Origin: JAUIAI01 sp963976885
Lineage (GTDB): Bacteria; Pseudomonadota; Gammaproteobacteria; Burkholderiales; Burkholderiaceae_E
DNA length: 15,722 bases
Direction of reading: 5' to 3'
NCBI GenBank assembly: GCA_963976885.1
Contig: CAXBNM010000078.1
Location: forward strand, 1 to 15,722
A program made the position numbers and the translations under genes. Of this stretch, positions 7,240 through 13,877 are shown in pieces (positions within the stretch are counted from its first letter, which is position 1; the number at the start of each line of letters is the position of its first letter). A model generated the notes under the pieces. The model saw only the letters and a list, made by a program, of their open reading frames with translations. It was not told the DNA's origin and made no database searches.

Positions 7240-7249
7240 AAACGGCGGT

Positions 7250-7267
7250 ATGAAAGGAATGTGACAA
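7250..7267 (-). promoter_or_regulatory. Pho box (PhoB-binding site) upstream of Na+/Pi cotransporter
   Basis: On the minus strand TTGTCAC, four bases (ATTC), then CTTTCAT form two 7-base repeats at 11-base periodicity. Against the CTGTCAT-N4-CTGTCAT consensus 11 of 14 bases match, and TTGTCAC also occurs in the E. coli phoA Pho box. Orientation and position fit control of the leftward phosphate transporter. Confidence 0.6.
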
Positions 7268-7318
7268 TTCCAGGTGGGCGGCGCGGGGCGCGGTTTTTCT
7301 TTCGTTCTGCAACACGTT

Positions 7319-7336
7319 CTGTCATTTCGCGGACAT
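7319..7336 (+). promoter_or_regulatory. Second Pho-box-like repeat, facing rdgC
   Basis: CTGTCAT, TTCG, CGGACAT on the plus strand match 12 of 14 consensus positions in two 7-mers at 11-base spacing. A third, poorer unit (GTGTCGC) follows at 7341-7347. No convincing -10 is seen at the right distance toward rdgC, so it may be an upstream site for the transporter or chance. Confidence 0.3.
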
Positions 7337-7427
7337 CTTTGTGTCGCGGCGATGACACTGGTTTGGATTCGCCGGCCACTTCGCGCATACTCACGCCCCC
7401 GCCCGACTCGAAGGAAAAGCAGCTGCG

Positions 7428-8339
7428 ATGTGGTTCCGAAATCTGCAGGTTTTCCGCCTGCCCCCCAACAGTCCGATCCAGGCCGATAAACTGAACGAGC
7501 AATTGAGTGCCGAAGCGTTTGCGCCGGCCCTGAGTGCTGAAGAAATCAGTGTGGGCTGGGTGCCGCCATTGGCCGAGGTCGACAAGCTGGTCTACCCGCT
7601 GGGTGGGCATCTGCTGATGAACCTGCGCCAGGAAAAGAAGCTGCTGCCGGCCCGCGTGATCTCTCAGGTGGTGCGCCAACGGGCCGATCTGATGGAAGAG
7701 CGCGAGGGTTTCAAGCCCGGCCGCAAGCAGATGAAGGAGCTCAAGGAGCAGGTCCGCGATGAGTTGTTGCCGCGCGCGTTCAGCCTGTCCAGCGATGTGC
7801 GGGTCTGGATCGACCCCAAAGGCGGCTGGCTGGTCGTCGACTCCGGTTCGATCAACAAGGCGGCCGATGTGTTCGGGCTGCTGGCCCGCGCCGTGGAAGG
7901 CTTTCCGGGCAAGGCTTTGCGGCCGGCCCGCTCAGTGGCGGTGTCGCTGACCGAATGGCTGGCCAATGGCGAGGCGCCGGCCGGCATGACGGTCGATCAG
8001 GACGCCGAGCTCAAAGGCCGCGACGGCAAGGCGCAGATTCGCTATGCCAATGAATCGATGGCACCGGAAGACGTGGCCCGTCATATCAAGGAAGGCAAGC
8101 AATGCGCGCGTCTGGCGCTGACCTGGCGCGACCGGGTCAGCTTTGTGCTGACCGACAAGCTCGAACTCAAGCGGGTGCAGCCGCTTGATGTGCTCAATGA
8201 GTCGCTCAATGCCAGCAAAGGGGAAGACGCCATTGGCCGCTTCGAGAGCGACATGACGCTGATGACCAGTGAGCTGGCCTTGCTGCTCGACGATCTGCTC
8301 GACGCGCTGGGCGGTGAAGCCATCGCCCAGGCTGCCTGA
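7428..8339 (+). CDS. rdgC: Recombination-associated protein RdgC
   Basis: RdgC is a toroidal, dimeric DNA-binding protein of beta- and gammaproteobacteria that binds duplex DNA without sequence preference and limits RecA activity; it is needed in some replication-restart mutants and in pilin variation of Neisseria. The 303-residue length is typical. The start MWFRNLQVFRLP is the family's signature N-terminus. VGWVPPL, the GGHLLMNLRQEKKLLPARVI segment in parts, VWIDPKGGWLVVDS and the C-terminal SDMTLMTSELALLLDDLLDALGG are all recognisable. The ATG at 7428 is fixed by this N-terminus; an AAGGA lies a little far upstream (spacer about 13). The gene is divergent from the phosphate transporter and convergent with the glutathione reductase gene, separated from the latter by a strong hairpin. 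It appears intact. Confidence 0.94.
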   Translation: MWFRNLQVFRLPPNSPIQADKLNEQLSAEAFAPALSAEEISVGWVPPLAEVDKLVYPLGGHLLMNLRQEKKLLPARVISQVVRQRADLMEEREGFKPGRKQMKELKEQVRDELLPRAFSLSSDVRVWIDPKGGWLVVDSGSINKAADVFGLLARAVEGFPGKALRPARSVAVSLTEWLANGEAPAGMTVDQDAELKGRDGKAQIRYANESMAPEDVARHIKEGKQCARLALTWRDRVSFVLTDKLELKRVQPLDVLNESLNASKGEDAIGRFESDMTLMTSELALLLDDLLDALGGEAIAQAA

Positions 8340-8353
8340 CACGCCGAACAGAT

Positions 8354-8387
8354 GCTGCTGCGCGGCTCGGACGAGCCGCGCAGCAGC
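8354..8387. terminator. 16-bp perfect inverted repeat between rdgC and gor
   Basis: GCTGCTGCGCGGCTCG (8354-8369) is the exact reverse complement of 8372-8387, with only two bases (GA) between. It lies in the 57-base gap between the convergent stops of rdgC and gor. It is very stable as RNA from either strand, which fits a shared terminator or 3'-end protecting hairpin, although neither side has a T-run. Confidence 0.6.
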
Positions 8388-8396
8388 GCCGGGTGC

Positions 8397-9755
8397 TCAG
8401 TCGCTGACCGGTACCCGCATCGTGACCAGTTCTTCGGCCGCTGACGGATGCAAGGCCACGGTGGCATCAAACTGTGCCTTGGTGGCGCCCATCTTGAGCG
8501 CCACGCCGGCCAGTTGCACCATTTCGGCGGCATCCGGGCCGCAGACATGGACGCCCAACACGCGGTCGCTCTCGCGCTCGACGATCATCTTCATCATCAT
8601 GCGCTCGGGCTTGTCGCACAACACATTGGTCATGGGCCGGAAGGTCGAGCGAAAGATCTTGATGTGCTTGTAGCGCTCGCGGGCCTCGTGCTCGGGCAAA
8701 CCGACCGTGCCCAGCTCCGGCGTGGTGAACACCGCGGTCGGGACCAGCTCATGGTCGCAGATCCAGGGGTTGTTGCCGAACACGGTGTCGGCAAAGGCAT
8801 GCCCTTCGCGGATGGCCACTGGCGTGAGCTGCATCCGGTTGGTCACATCGCCCACCGCCCAGATATTGCTGACACTGGTCTGCGAGTCGCGCGTGACCTT
8901 GATGGCACCGGCCTTGTCCAGTTCGACGCCGGCGGTCTCCAGGCCCAGCCCTTCGACCTTCGGGGTCCGGCCGGTGGCCAGCAAGACCTCGCCAGCCGCT
9001 TGTGATTCGCCGTCGCCAAACTCGACATTCAGCGCGCCGCGCTGGCCGCTGATGCGGGTGATTGTGGTGTTGTAGCGGAACGTGATGCCGGCCTCGGCCA
9101 TCGCGGCACTGAGGTGGTCGCGCATATCCTGGTCGAAACCGCGCATGACCTGATCACGACGATAAACGACCGTTACCTGGACCCCCAGGCGCTGCAGCAG
9201 GCAGGCAAATTCAACCGCGATATAGCCGCCGCCTTCGATGACGATGGCCTCGGGCAGCGTGGGCAGGTCGAAGATTTCGTTGGAGCTGATGCTCAGTTCG
9301 GCGCCCGGTATGGCCGGGGCAAACGGCGTGCCGCCAGTGGCAATCAGGATGCGCGCCGCTTCGATGGTCTGACCGCTGTTTTTCAGGCGGACGGTATTGG
9401 GGCCGGTAATTTCGGCTCGTTCGGCGTGAATCTGCACGCCGGCGCCTTCCAGGTTTTTGCGGTACAGGCCTTCGAGCCGGGTGATTTCGCGCTCTTTGGC
9501 TGCGCGCAGCTTGGCCCAATCGAAGCTGGGCTCGCCAATTGACCACCCGTAGGCGTCGGCGCGCTCGAATTCATCGGCCAGCCGGCTGGCCAGCACGAGC
9601 AGCTTTTTCGGGACGCAGCCGCGAATCACGCAGGTGCCGCCGAAGCGGTATTCCTCGGCGATGGCGACACTGGCGCCGTGGCCGGCGGCGATGCGGGCGG
9701 CACGGACACCGCCAGAGCCGGCACCGATGACAAAGAGATCGACTTTGCTGTTCAT
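8397..9755 (-). CDS. gor: Glutathione-disulfide reductase
   Basis: This cytoplasmic FAD flavoprotein reduces glutathione disulfide with NADPH and keeps the thiol pool reduced. The 452 residues match the family. GAGSGGVRAARIAA (11-24) is the FAD Rossmann loop, and the redox disulfide is Cys42/Cys47 in GGTCVIRGCVPKK. GGGYIAVEFA starts the NAD(P) domain, where the nearby YRRD and following Arg fit NADPH preference. WAVGDVTNRMQLTPVA is the second FAD motif. At the C-terminus HPSAAEELVTMR gives the catalytic His436-Glu441 pair of the dimer interface. The start ATG at 9755 is fixed by the short lead to the FAD loop; the purine-rich AAGGAA is about 12 bases upstream, farther than usual. The gene is convergent with rdgC; benE lies upstream on the same strand with a 58-base gap. 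Confidence 0.95.
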   Translation of the reverse strand: MNSKVDLFVIGAGSGGVRAARIAAGHGASVAIAEEYRFGGTCVIRGCVPKKLLVLASRLADEFERADAYGWSIGEPSFDWAKLRAAKEREITRLEGLYRKNLEGAGVQIHAERAEITGPNTVRLKNSGQTIEAARILIATGGTPFAPAIPGAELSISSNEIFDLPTLPEAIVIEGGGYIAVEFACLLQRLGVQVTVVYRRDQVMRGFDQDMRDHLSAAMAEAGITFRYNTTITRISGQRGALNVEFGDGESQAAGEVLLATGRTPKVEGLGLETAGVELDKAGAIKVTRDSQTSVSNIWAVGDVTNRMQLTPVAIREGHAFADTVFGNNPWICDHELVPTAVFTTPELGTVGLPEHEARERYKHIKIFRSTFRPMTNVLCDKPERMMMKMIVERESDRVLGVHVCGPDAAEMVQLAGVALKMGATKAQFDATVALHPSAAEELVTMRVPVSD

Positions 9756-9813
9756 GGAAAGAGGGGTTCCTTTATTGAGATTCGGGTGCCGGCAAGGCGG
9801 CGATGGACCGATT

Positions 9814-11067
9814 CTATCGGGAGCTGGCGGTCTGGCCGGCGGGCTCTGATCGGTGGTAGTCGTCGCGTTCGAGCAACCATGACATCAGACCGCCGAAGAC
9901 CAGACCCCAGAAGGGCGCGCCGACGCTCAGGATCGTGATACCCGAGACGGTGGTCAGAAAGCTGATCAGCGCACCGAGCTGAAATTTGCCCCCGAATGAC
10001 TGGGTGAAGGACGCTTGCAGCACGCGCAGCATGGCCAGGCCGGCCAGCGTGGCGATGAAGGCGGGCGGGCAGGCCAGCAAAAAGCGCGTGAATGCCGGCG
10101 CGAACAGCCCGAACGACACAGCCAGCAGGCCGACGACGATGCCGGCCGCGTAATGGGCATGGCGGGGGCCGGAGCTGGAGATAAGTGCGTTGGTCGGCCC
10201 GGTCAGGCAGGTTGACACCGTGCCGACCGCCGCGACCAGCAACGACCACAGGCCGCAGGCAAAGGTAATGGCATTGATTGGTGGCTGCGCATGGCCGGCC
10301 TGATGCAGCACTGCAATACCCTGGCCGTTCTGAACCACCAGCACCGTGATGGCCAGCGGTACGACCAGTTCGAGCATGGCCTGCCAGGAAAACTCCGGCG
10401 CGATGAGGTCAGGCACGGTGATCCAGCCGGTAGCGGGCGCGGCGCCCAGGTCGATGCGGCCGGTCAGCACCACCAGCGCCACGCCGACCAGCAGCGCGCC
10501 GATGAGAGGGGGCATGCGCCGGCCCAGCGCCGGCACCGCGGCCAGGAGCAGAAAGACCGCCGTCATCGGGCCGGCCAGCAGCAGATCCTGGTGGACCGCG
10601 TTGATCCAGTCGACGCCGAATTTCAGGAACACGCCGGCCACCATCGCCATCACGATGGGCATCGGAATGGCCTGCATTGCCTTGCGGACCCAGCCGAGCA
10701 TGCCGAGTGCCATCATCAGCACACCGGTGCCGAGGAAGGCGCCGATGACTTGCGCAAACGTCAGATGGTCGAGGGCCGGGCCGACCAGTACCGTGCCCGG
10801 AATTGTCCAGAAGAACACCAGCGGCAGCCGGTAGAGCCAGCAGGCGGTGATTGACAGAAAGCCGTTGACGAAGAACGCGCCGAACACCCACGACGCCAGC
10901 GTGGCCTCATCAAGGCCGGCGGCCCCGCCCACCGTCAGGATGACGGGGCCGGTCGCTGCGAAGACAAAACCGATCAGCGCGTTGACCAGCGCGGTGGGAG
11001 AAAGATCAGCTACAAACTGGCCGAACCGGGTCGGTGGTTGCGCGAACGGCTCGAGCCAGCCACGCAA
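9814..11067 (-). CDS. benE: Benzoate/H+ symporter, BenE family
   Basis: The 417-residue inner-membrane protein belongs to the BenE family, proton-coupled importers of benzoate or related aromatic acids. About 12 hydrophobic segments are seen from residue 25 on. Characteristic parts are FAATGPVILTVGG, the TIPGTVLVGPAL loop, PMPIVMAMVAGVFLKFG, VLVVQNGQGIAVL and the C-terminal TTVSGITILSVGAPFWGLVFG. The start is a TTG at 11067, only two bases after the TGA of the DUF1840 gene, with GGGG about 10 bases upstream; there is no ATG or GTG in a better position. The junction implies translational coupling to the DUF1840 gene. The substrate is inferred from the family; the dioxygenase at the left end fits aromatic-acid use, but it is 9 kb away. 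Confidence 0.9.
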   Translation of the reverse strand: MRGWLEPFAQPPTRFGQFVADLSPTALVNALIGFVFAATGPVILTVGGAAGLDEATLASWVFGAFFVNGFLSITACWLYRLPLVFFWTIPGTVLVGPALDHLTFAQVIGAFLGTGVLMMALGMLGWVRKAMQAIPMPIVMAMVAGVFLKFGVDWINAVHQDLLLAGPMTAVFLLLAAVPALGRRMPPLIGALLVGVALVVLTGRIDLGAAPATGWITVPDLIAPEFSWQAMLELVVPLAITVLVVQNGQGIAVLHQAGHAQPPINAITFACGLWSLLVAAVGTVSTCLTGPTNALISSSGPRHAHYAAGIVVGLLAVSFGLFAPAFTRFLLACPPAFIATLAGLAMLRVLQASFTQSFGGKFQLGALISFLTTVSGITILSVGAPFWGLVFGGLMSWLLERDDYHRSEPAGQTASSR

Positions 11068-11069
11068 TG

Positions 11070-11396
11070 TCAGACGCCCCAGGTGATATCTTTGCCGCCC
11101 TTGTGGGCGCGCTTGAGCATCTCGATCAGCGGATAAGCGTGGACGCGCAACGCCACCGGCGGCTCCTCGTCTTCGTCGTCGGCAGCAGCGCCGGCGGCGG
11201 GGGTGGCGGCCGCGTTCGGGTCGGTTTGCTCGGCCGGGAGATAATTATTCAACCGGTCGATGGCCTCGGGCATCTGCGCCACCGTAATGACACCTGTTTT
11301 ACCCGGTGTCTTGCCCATCGCCTGGAGCAGGGTTTCGGCAACGCCCTGATTCATAAGAACAGTGCCGGTCGCCTGGCTTTTGAATTCGTAAATCAT
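11070..11396 (-). CDS. DUF1840 domain protein
   Basis: The 108-residue cytoplasmic protein shows the DUF1840 pattern known mainly from betaproteobacteria and some gammaproteobacteria: an N-terminal MIYEFKSQATG, a middle AMGKTPGKTGVITVAQMPEAI, and a C-terminal VHAYPLIEMLKRAHKGGKDITWGV. Between them lies a low-complexity Ala/Asp/Glu linker (about residues 58-78). The function of the family is unknown. ATG at 11396 is chosen because the conserved family start follows at once and AAGGTGG precedes it; a longer frame to 11459 has no such support. It heads a two-gene unit with benE, and the opposite-direction lipoprotein gene starts 81 bases away. Confidence 0.85.
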   Translation of the reverse strand: MIYEFKSQATGTVLMNQGVAETLLQAMGKTPGKTGVITVAQMPEAIDRLNNYLPAEQTDPNAAATPAAGAAADDEDEEPPVALRVHAYPLIEMLKRAHKGGKDITWGV

Positions 11397-11405
11397 GGTG
11401 ACCAC

Positions 11406-11456
11406 CTTGAAAGAGACAATTTCGGCTGGCAAGTTTGCCCGCCATTCAGTTTCAAG
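11406..11456. promoter_or_regulatory. Inverted repeat in the divergent promoter region
   Basis: CTTGAAA (11406-11412) and TTTCAAG (11450-11456) are perfect inverted copies 37 bases apart, between the divergent DUF1840 and lipoprotein genes. They could be paired operator half-sites or chance. Confidence 0.25.
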
Positions 11457-11462
11457 CATAAC
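11435..11462 (+). promoter_or_regulatory. Weak sigma70-type promoter before the lipoprotein gene
   Basis: TTGCCC (11435-11440), 16 bases, then CATAAC (11457-11462) lie just upstream of the ATG at 11478. Each box matches four of six consensus bases. Confidence 0.3.
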
Positions 11463-11477
11463 AACGTTGGAGTGTTG

Positions 11478-12083
11478 ATGCGGTCGACGCGTGTGACCTG
11501 TTTTTTGTTGATGCTGGTGGCCTGCGTGCTGGCGGTGTCAGGCTGCTCGGAAACCTACGACTGGCGGGAGGTGTCGCCGGCGCAGGCGCCAATGAAGTTC
11601 ATGCTGCCGGCTAAACCGGCCGAGATGACCCGGACCATTAATCTGAAAGGGCTATCGGTTGACATGCACATGCATGGCGCGCGTGCCGGCGGCAATATGT
11701 TTACCGCCGCCTGGGTGCGACTGCCTGGGGCCGGGGCGGGGGCGGAGTCGGTCAGCGACCGGCAGATGCAGGCCGGGCAGGCGCTGCAGGCCATGAAGGA
11801 AGGCATGATCAACAATATCGGTGGCAAGATCATCGAGCAGCAGGAGCGCACTGTTGCTCTGGTCGCGCCGGGCGGGGCAATCGGCGGCCAGGTGCCGGCA
11901 CAGTTCGTCGAAGCCACGGGCATGGCGCGCAATGAGCCGATTCGCATGCAGGCAATCTTTGTGGGCCTGGGCGATGACGTTTTTCAGTTTGTCCTGATCG
12001 GGGCGGACTGGTCCGATGAAGTGGCGGGCACCTTTTTTGATTCCGTGCGGTTGCAGGTTGTGCCCGTGAGGGCTGCGCAATGA
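11478..12083 (+). CDS. Conserved hypothetical lipoprotein, 201 aa
   Basis: The ATG at 11478 has GGAG five bases upstream (11469-11472). The N-terminus is a lipoprotein signal: charged MRSTR, a hydrophobic core, and the lipobox AVSGC with Cys23 as the lipidated residue. The mature part starts ETYDWREVSPAQAPMKFMLPAKPAEM, continues with strand-rich sequence with the motif INLKGLSVDMHMHGA, and holds a central helix (about residues 92-118, SDRQMQAGQALQAMKEGMIN). It ends with a strand region (VFQFVLIGADWSDEVAGTFFDSVRL). Similar lipoproteins beginning with DWRE and LPAKPA occur in betaproteobacteria without a known function. Residue +2 is Ser (after Cys), which favours outer-membrane sorting. The stop overlaps the start of the MFS gene in ATGA, so they form one operon. 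Confidence 0.85.
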   Translation: MRSTRVTCFLLMLVACVLAVSGCSETYDWREVSPAQAPMKFMLPAKPAEMTRTINLKGLSVDMHMHGARAGGNMFTAAWVRLPGAGAGAESVSDRQMQAGQALQAMKEGMINNIGGKIIEQQERTVALVAPGGAIGGQVPAQFVEATGMARNEPIRMQAIFVGLGDDVFQFVLIGADWSDEVAGTFFDSVRLQVVPVRAAQ

Positions 12084-13417
12084 CGGCTGCATGCGCGTCC
12101 CCCTTGCTCAGCCGCTCCGCCGGCATCAAGGTTTTTGTCTGCCTGGCCGGCGCCTATCTGTTGTCGTATGCACTGCGCTCGATCAATGCCGCCATTGCGC
12201 CGGAGCTGGTCGCCGAGTTCTCGCTGAGTAATACCGATCTTGGTTATCTGTCCAGCGCGTACTTTCTGGGTTTTGCCCTGATGCAGTTGCCGCTGGGCGT
12301 GTGGCTTGACCGCTTCGGCACCCGGCGCACCAATGCCTGCCTGATGCTGTTGGCGGCACTCGGGTGTGCGTTGTTTGCCATGTCCTCGTCCACTACCGCC
12401 TTGTGGCTGGCAAGAGTACTGATCGGTGCCGGCTTTTCATGCGCGCTGATGGGCTCGTTGCGGGCGTTTCGATTCTGGTTCGCGGCCGATCGCCAGCAGC
12501 AACTCATTGCCTGGATGCTGGTTGTAGGCAGTACCGGTGCGTTGCTGGCCTCGTCGCCGAGTCGCGCATTGCTGCCGCTGGTGGGTTGGCGGGGTTTGTT
12601 CATCGGCGCGGCGGTGTTGCTGGTTGTGGCCGCCGCCGCAATCTTCGTGCTGTTGCCGCGCACCGAATCGTATAACCAGAAGCCGGCCGGCGGCGGTGGC
12701 TTTGCCGGCTATCTGACGGTTTACAAGGATCGCTTCTTCTGGCGCTTTGCCGTGGTGTCGGTCATCCTGCAATCGGGCTTCATTGCCTTTCAGACCCTGT
12801 GGATCGGTCCGTGGTTCACCGAAGTGCTTGGCGTGTCGGCCGGCTTTGCCGGTCAGGTGATCTTTGCGTTCAACCTGGTCTTGCTGTCGTCATTTTTCGG
12901 GCTGGGTGTGATGGCGCGGCGCATGCACCAGCGCGGCAGTTCGCTGCCGCGTCTCTGTCAGGGTGTGATTGTTCTCATCATCGCCACCCACCTGGTGCTG
13001 AGCTATACCGATTCACTGTGGCTGGCGGTGGCGCTCTGGATTTTCTACGGCCTGGTCGCCACGCCACTGACCTTGTTGCAGTCGCATGTCGGCATGGCCT
13101 TTCCGTCCGATCTGACCGGCCGCGCCTATACCGGCTACAACCTGCTGGTGTTCAGTGGCATGTTCCTTGTGCAGTGGTTGTTCGGGGCGTTGGTCGACTG
13201 GTGCCTGACCGTGCGCGACACCGAGCCCGAAGCGTTCCGGCTGGCCATGCAGATCTGGGCGGCCATCGAGTTTCTGGCGCTGCTCTGGCTGACCTTCTTT
13301 CGGGCGCGGCCGTACAGCGAGGTTCATGGTGAGGCGAACGAGGCACCCGGCAAAGATGCTGGTGATGACATTCGCACCGGGGCCGCCTCGACGAGTACCA
13401 ATAAAGTAGCCAGTTGA
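12080..13417 (+). CDS. Major facilitator superfamily transporter
   Basis: The 445-residue inner-membrane protein has about 12 hydrophobic helices split by a central loop (about residues 190-210). The MFS motif A is seen in the loop after helix 2 as GVWLDRFGTRR, preceded by LGYLSSAYFLGFALMQLPLG. RVLIGAGFSCALMGSLRAFRFWF fits helices 4-5. The C-terminal 35 residues are polar and probably cytoplasmic. The pattern resembles the organic-anion/nitrate group of MFS permeases, but the substrate cannot be inferred. The start ATG overlaps the lipoprotein stop by four bases, so translation is coupled; the last coding part of the lipoprotein gene supplies the ribosome-binding region. The pairing with a lipoprotein is a useful hint that both serve one envelope task. 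Confidence 0.88.
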   Translation: MTAACASPLLSRSAGIKVFVCLAGAYLLSYALRSINAAIAPELVAEFSLSNTDLGYLSSAYFLGFALMQLPLGVWLDRFGTRRTNACLMLLAALGCALFAMSSSTTALWLARVLIGAGFSCALMGSLRAFRFWFAADRQQQLIAWMLVVGSTGALLASSPSRALLPLVGWRGLFIGAAVLLVVAAAAIFVLLPRTESYNQKPAGGGGFAGYLTVYKDRFFWRFAVVSVILQSGFIAFQTLWIGPWFTEVLGVSAGFAGQVIFAFNLVLLSSFFGLGVMARRMHQRGSSLPRLCQGVIVLIIATHLVLSYTDSLWLAVALWIFYGLVATPLTLLQSHVGMAFPSDLTGRAYTGYNLLVFSGMFLVQWLFGALVDWCLTVRDTEPEAFRLAMQIWAAIEFLALLWLTFFRARPYSEVHGEANEAPGKDAGDDIRTGAASTSTNKVAS

Positions 13418-13465
13418 GCCGCCGTGCTATATCTGCAGGCCTGACAATAGCGAACGGAGATTGTC

Positions 13466-13864
13466 ATGCGAGGCAGTTGTCTGTGTGGTTCAGTAACCTA
13501 CGAAGTCGATGCGCTGGCTGGCCCCATGGTCAATTGCCATTGCCGCACTTGCCGCAAGGCGCATGCTGCGCCTTTTGCGCCGACCGCCCGGGCGCGCCGT
13601 GACGCCTTTCGCTGGACAGGGGATGCCCAGGCGCTGGGCTCGTTTGAATCGTCACCGGGCAAGCTGTGACACTTTTGCACGCGTTGCGGCTCACACCTGA
13701 TGGCGCACTGGCTCGATCGCGACAATGTCATTGTGCGGGTCGCGACGCTCGACGATGATCCGGCGCAGCAGGTGGCGCTGCACATCTGGACCGAGCACGA
13801 TGTGAACTGGCTGGCTGACGGGCCCGACGTGGTCAGTCACGCGGGCGTGCCGGCGCAGCGCTAG
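13466..13864 (+). pseudogene. GFA/CENP-V family protein interrupted by an in-frame TGA
   Basis: The frame from ATG 13466 (GGAG upstream) to TAG 13864 is 132 codons, the usual length of the GFA (glutathione-dependent formaldehyde-activating enzyme/CENP-V) zinc-binding family. All seven zinc cysteines are in frame: Cys5 and Cys7 in GSCLCGSVTY, Cys24, Cys26 and Cys29 in NCHCRTC, and Cys71 and Cys74 in HFCTRCGSHL. The only defect is TGA at codon 68 (13667-13669), where relatives have a conserved Arg just before the F-C-x-x-C motif; a C-to-T change of CGA explains it. Sequence on both sides is family-like (ESSPGKL before, HFCTRCG after). Other genes here end in TGA, so the code is standard. It is either a recent nonsense allele, a sequence error or rare read-through. 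A 67-residue fragment would lack one zinc ligand pair. The family's function is broad; formaldehyde activation is not assured. Confidence 0.82.
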
Positions 13865-13877
13865 CTGTCGGGACGGC

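Noticed and set aside
6222..7253. Plus-strand ORF of 343 codons
   Set aside because: It is the shadow of the Na+/Pi cotransporter gene; the product is His/Gln/Gly-rich and without domains.
10291..10854. Plus-strand ORF of 187 codons opposite benE
   Set aside because: It is an antisense shadow rich in His, Gln and Arg. BenE motifs are clear on the other strand.
13667..13710. Selenocysteine at the TGA of the GFA gene
   Set aside because: The position is a conserved Arg and not a Cys in the family, and I see no convincing bacterial SECIS hairpin directly downstream.
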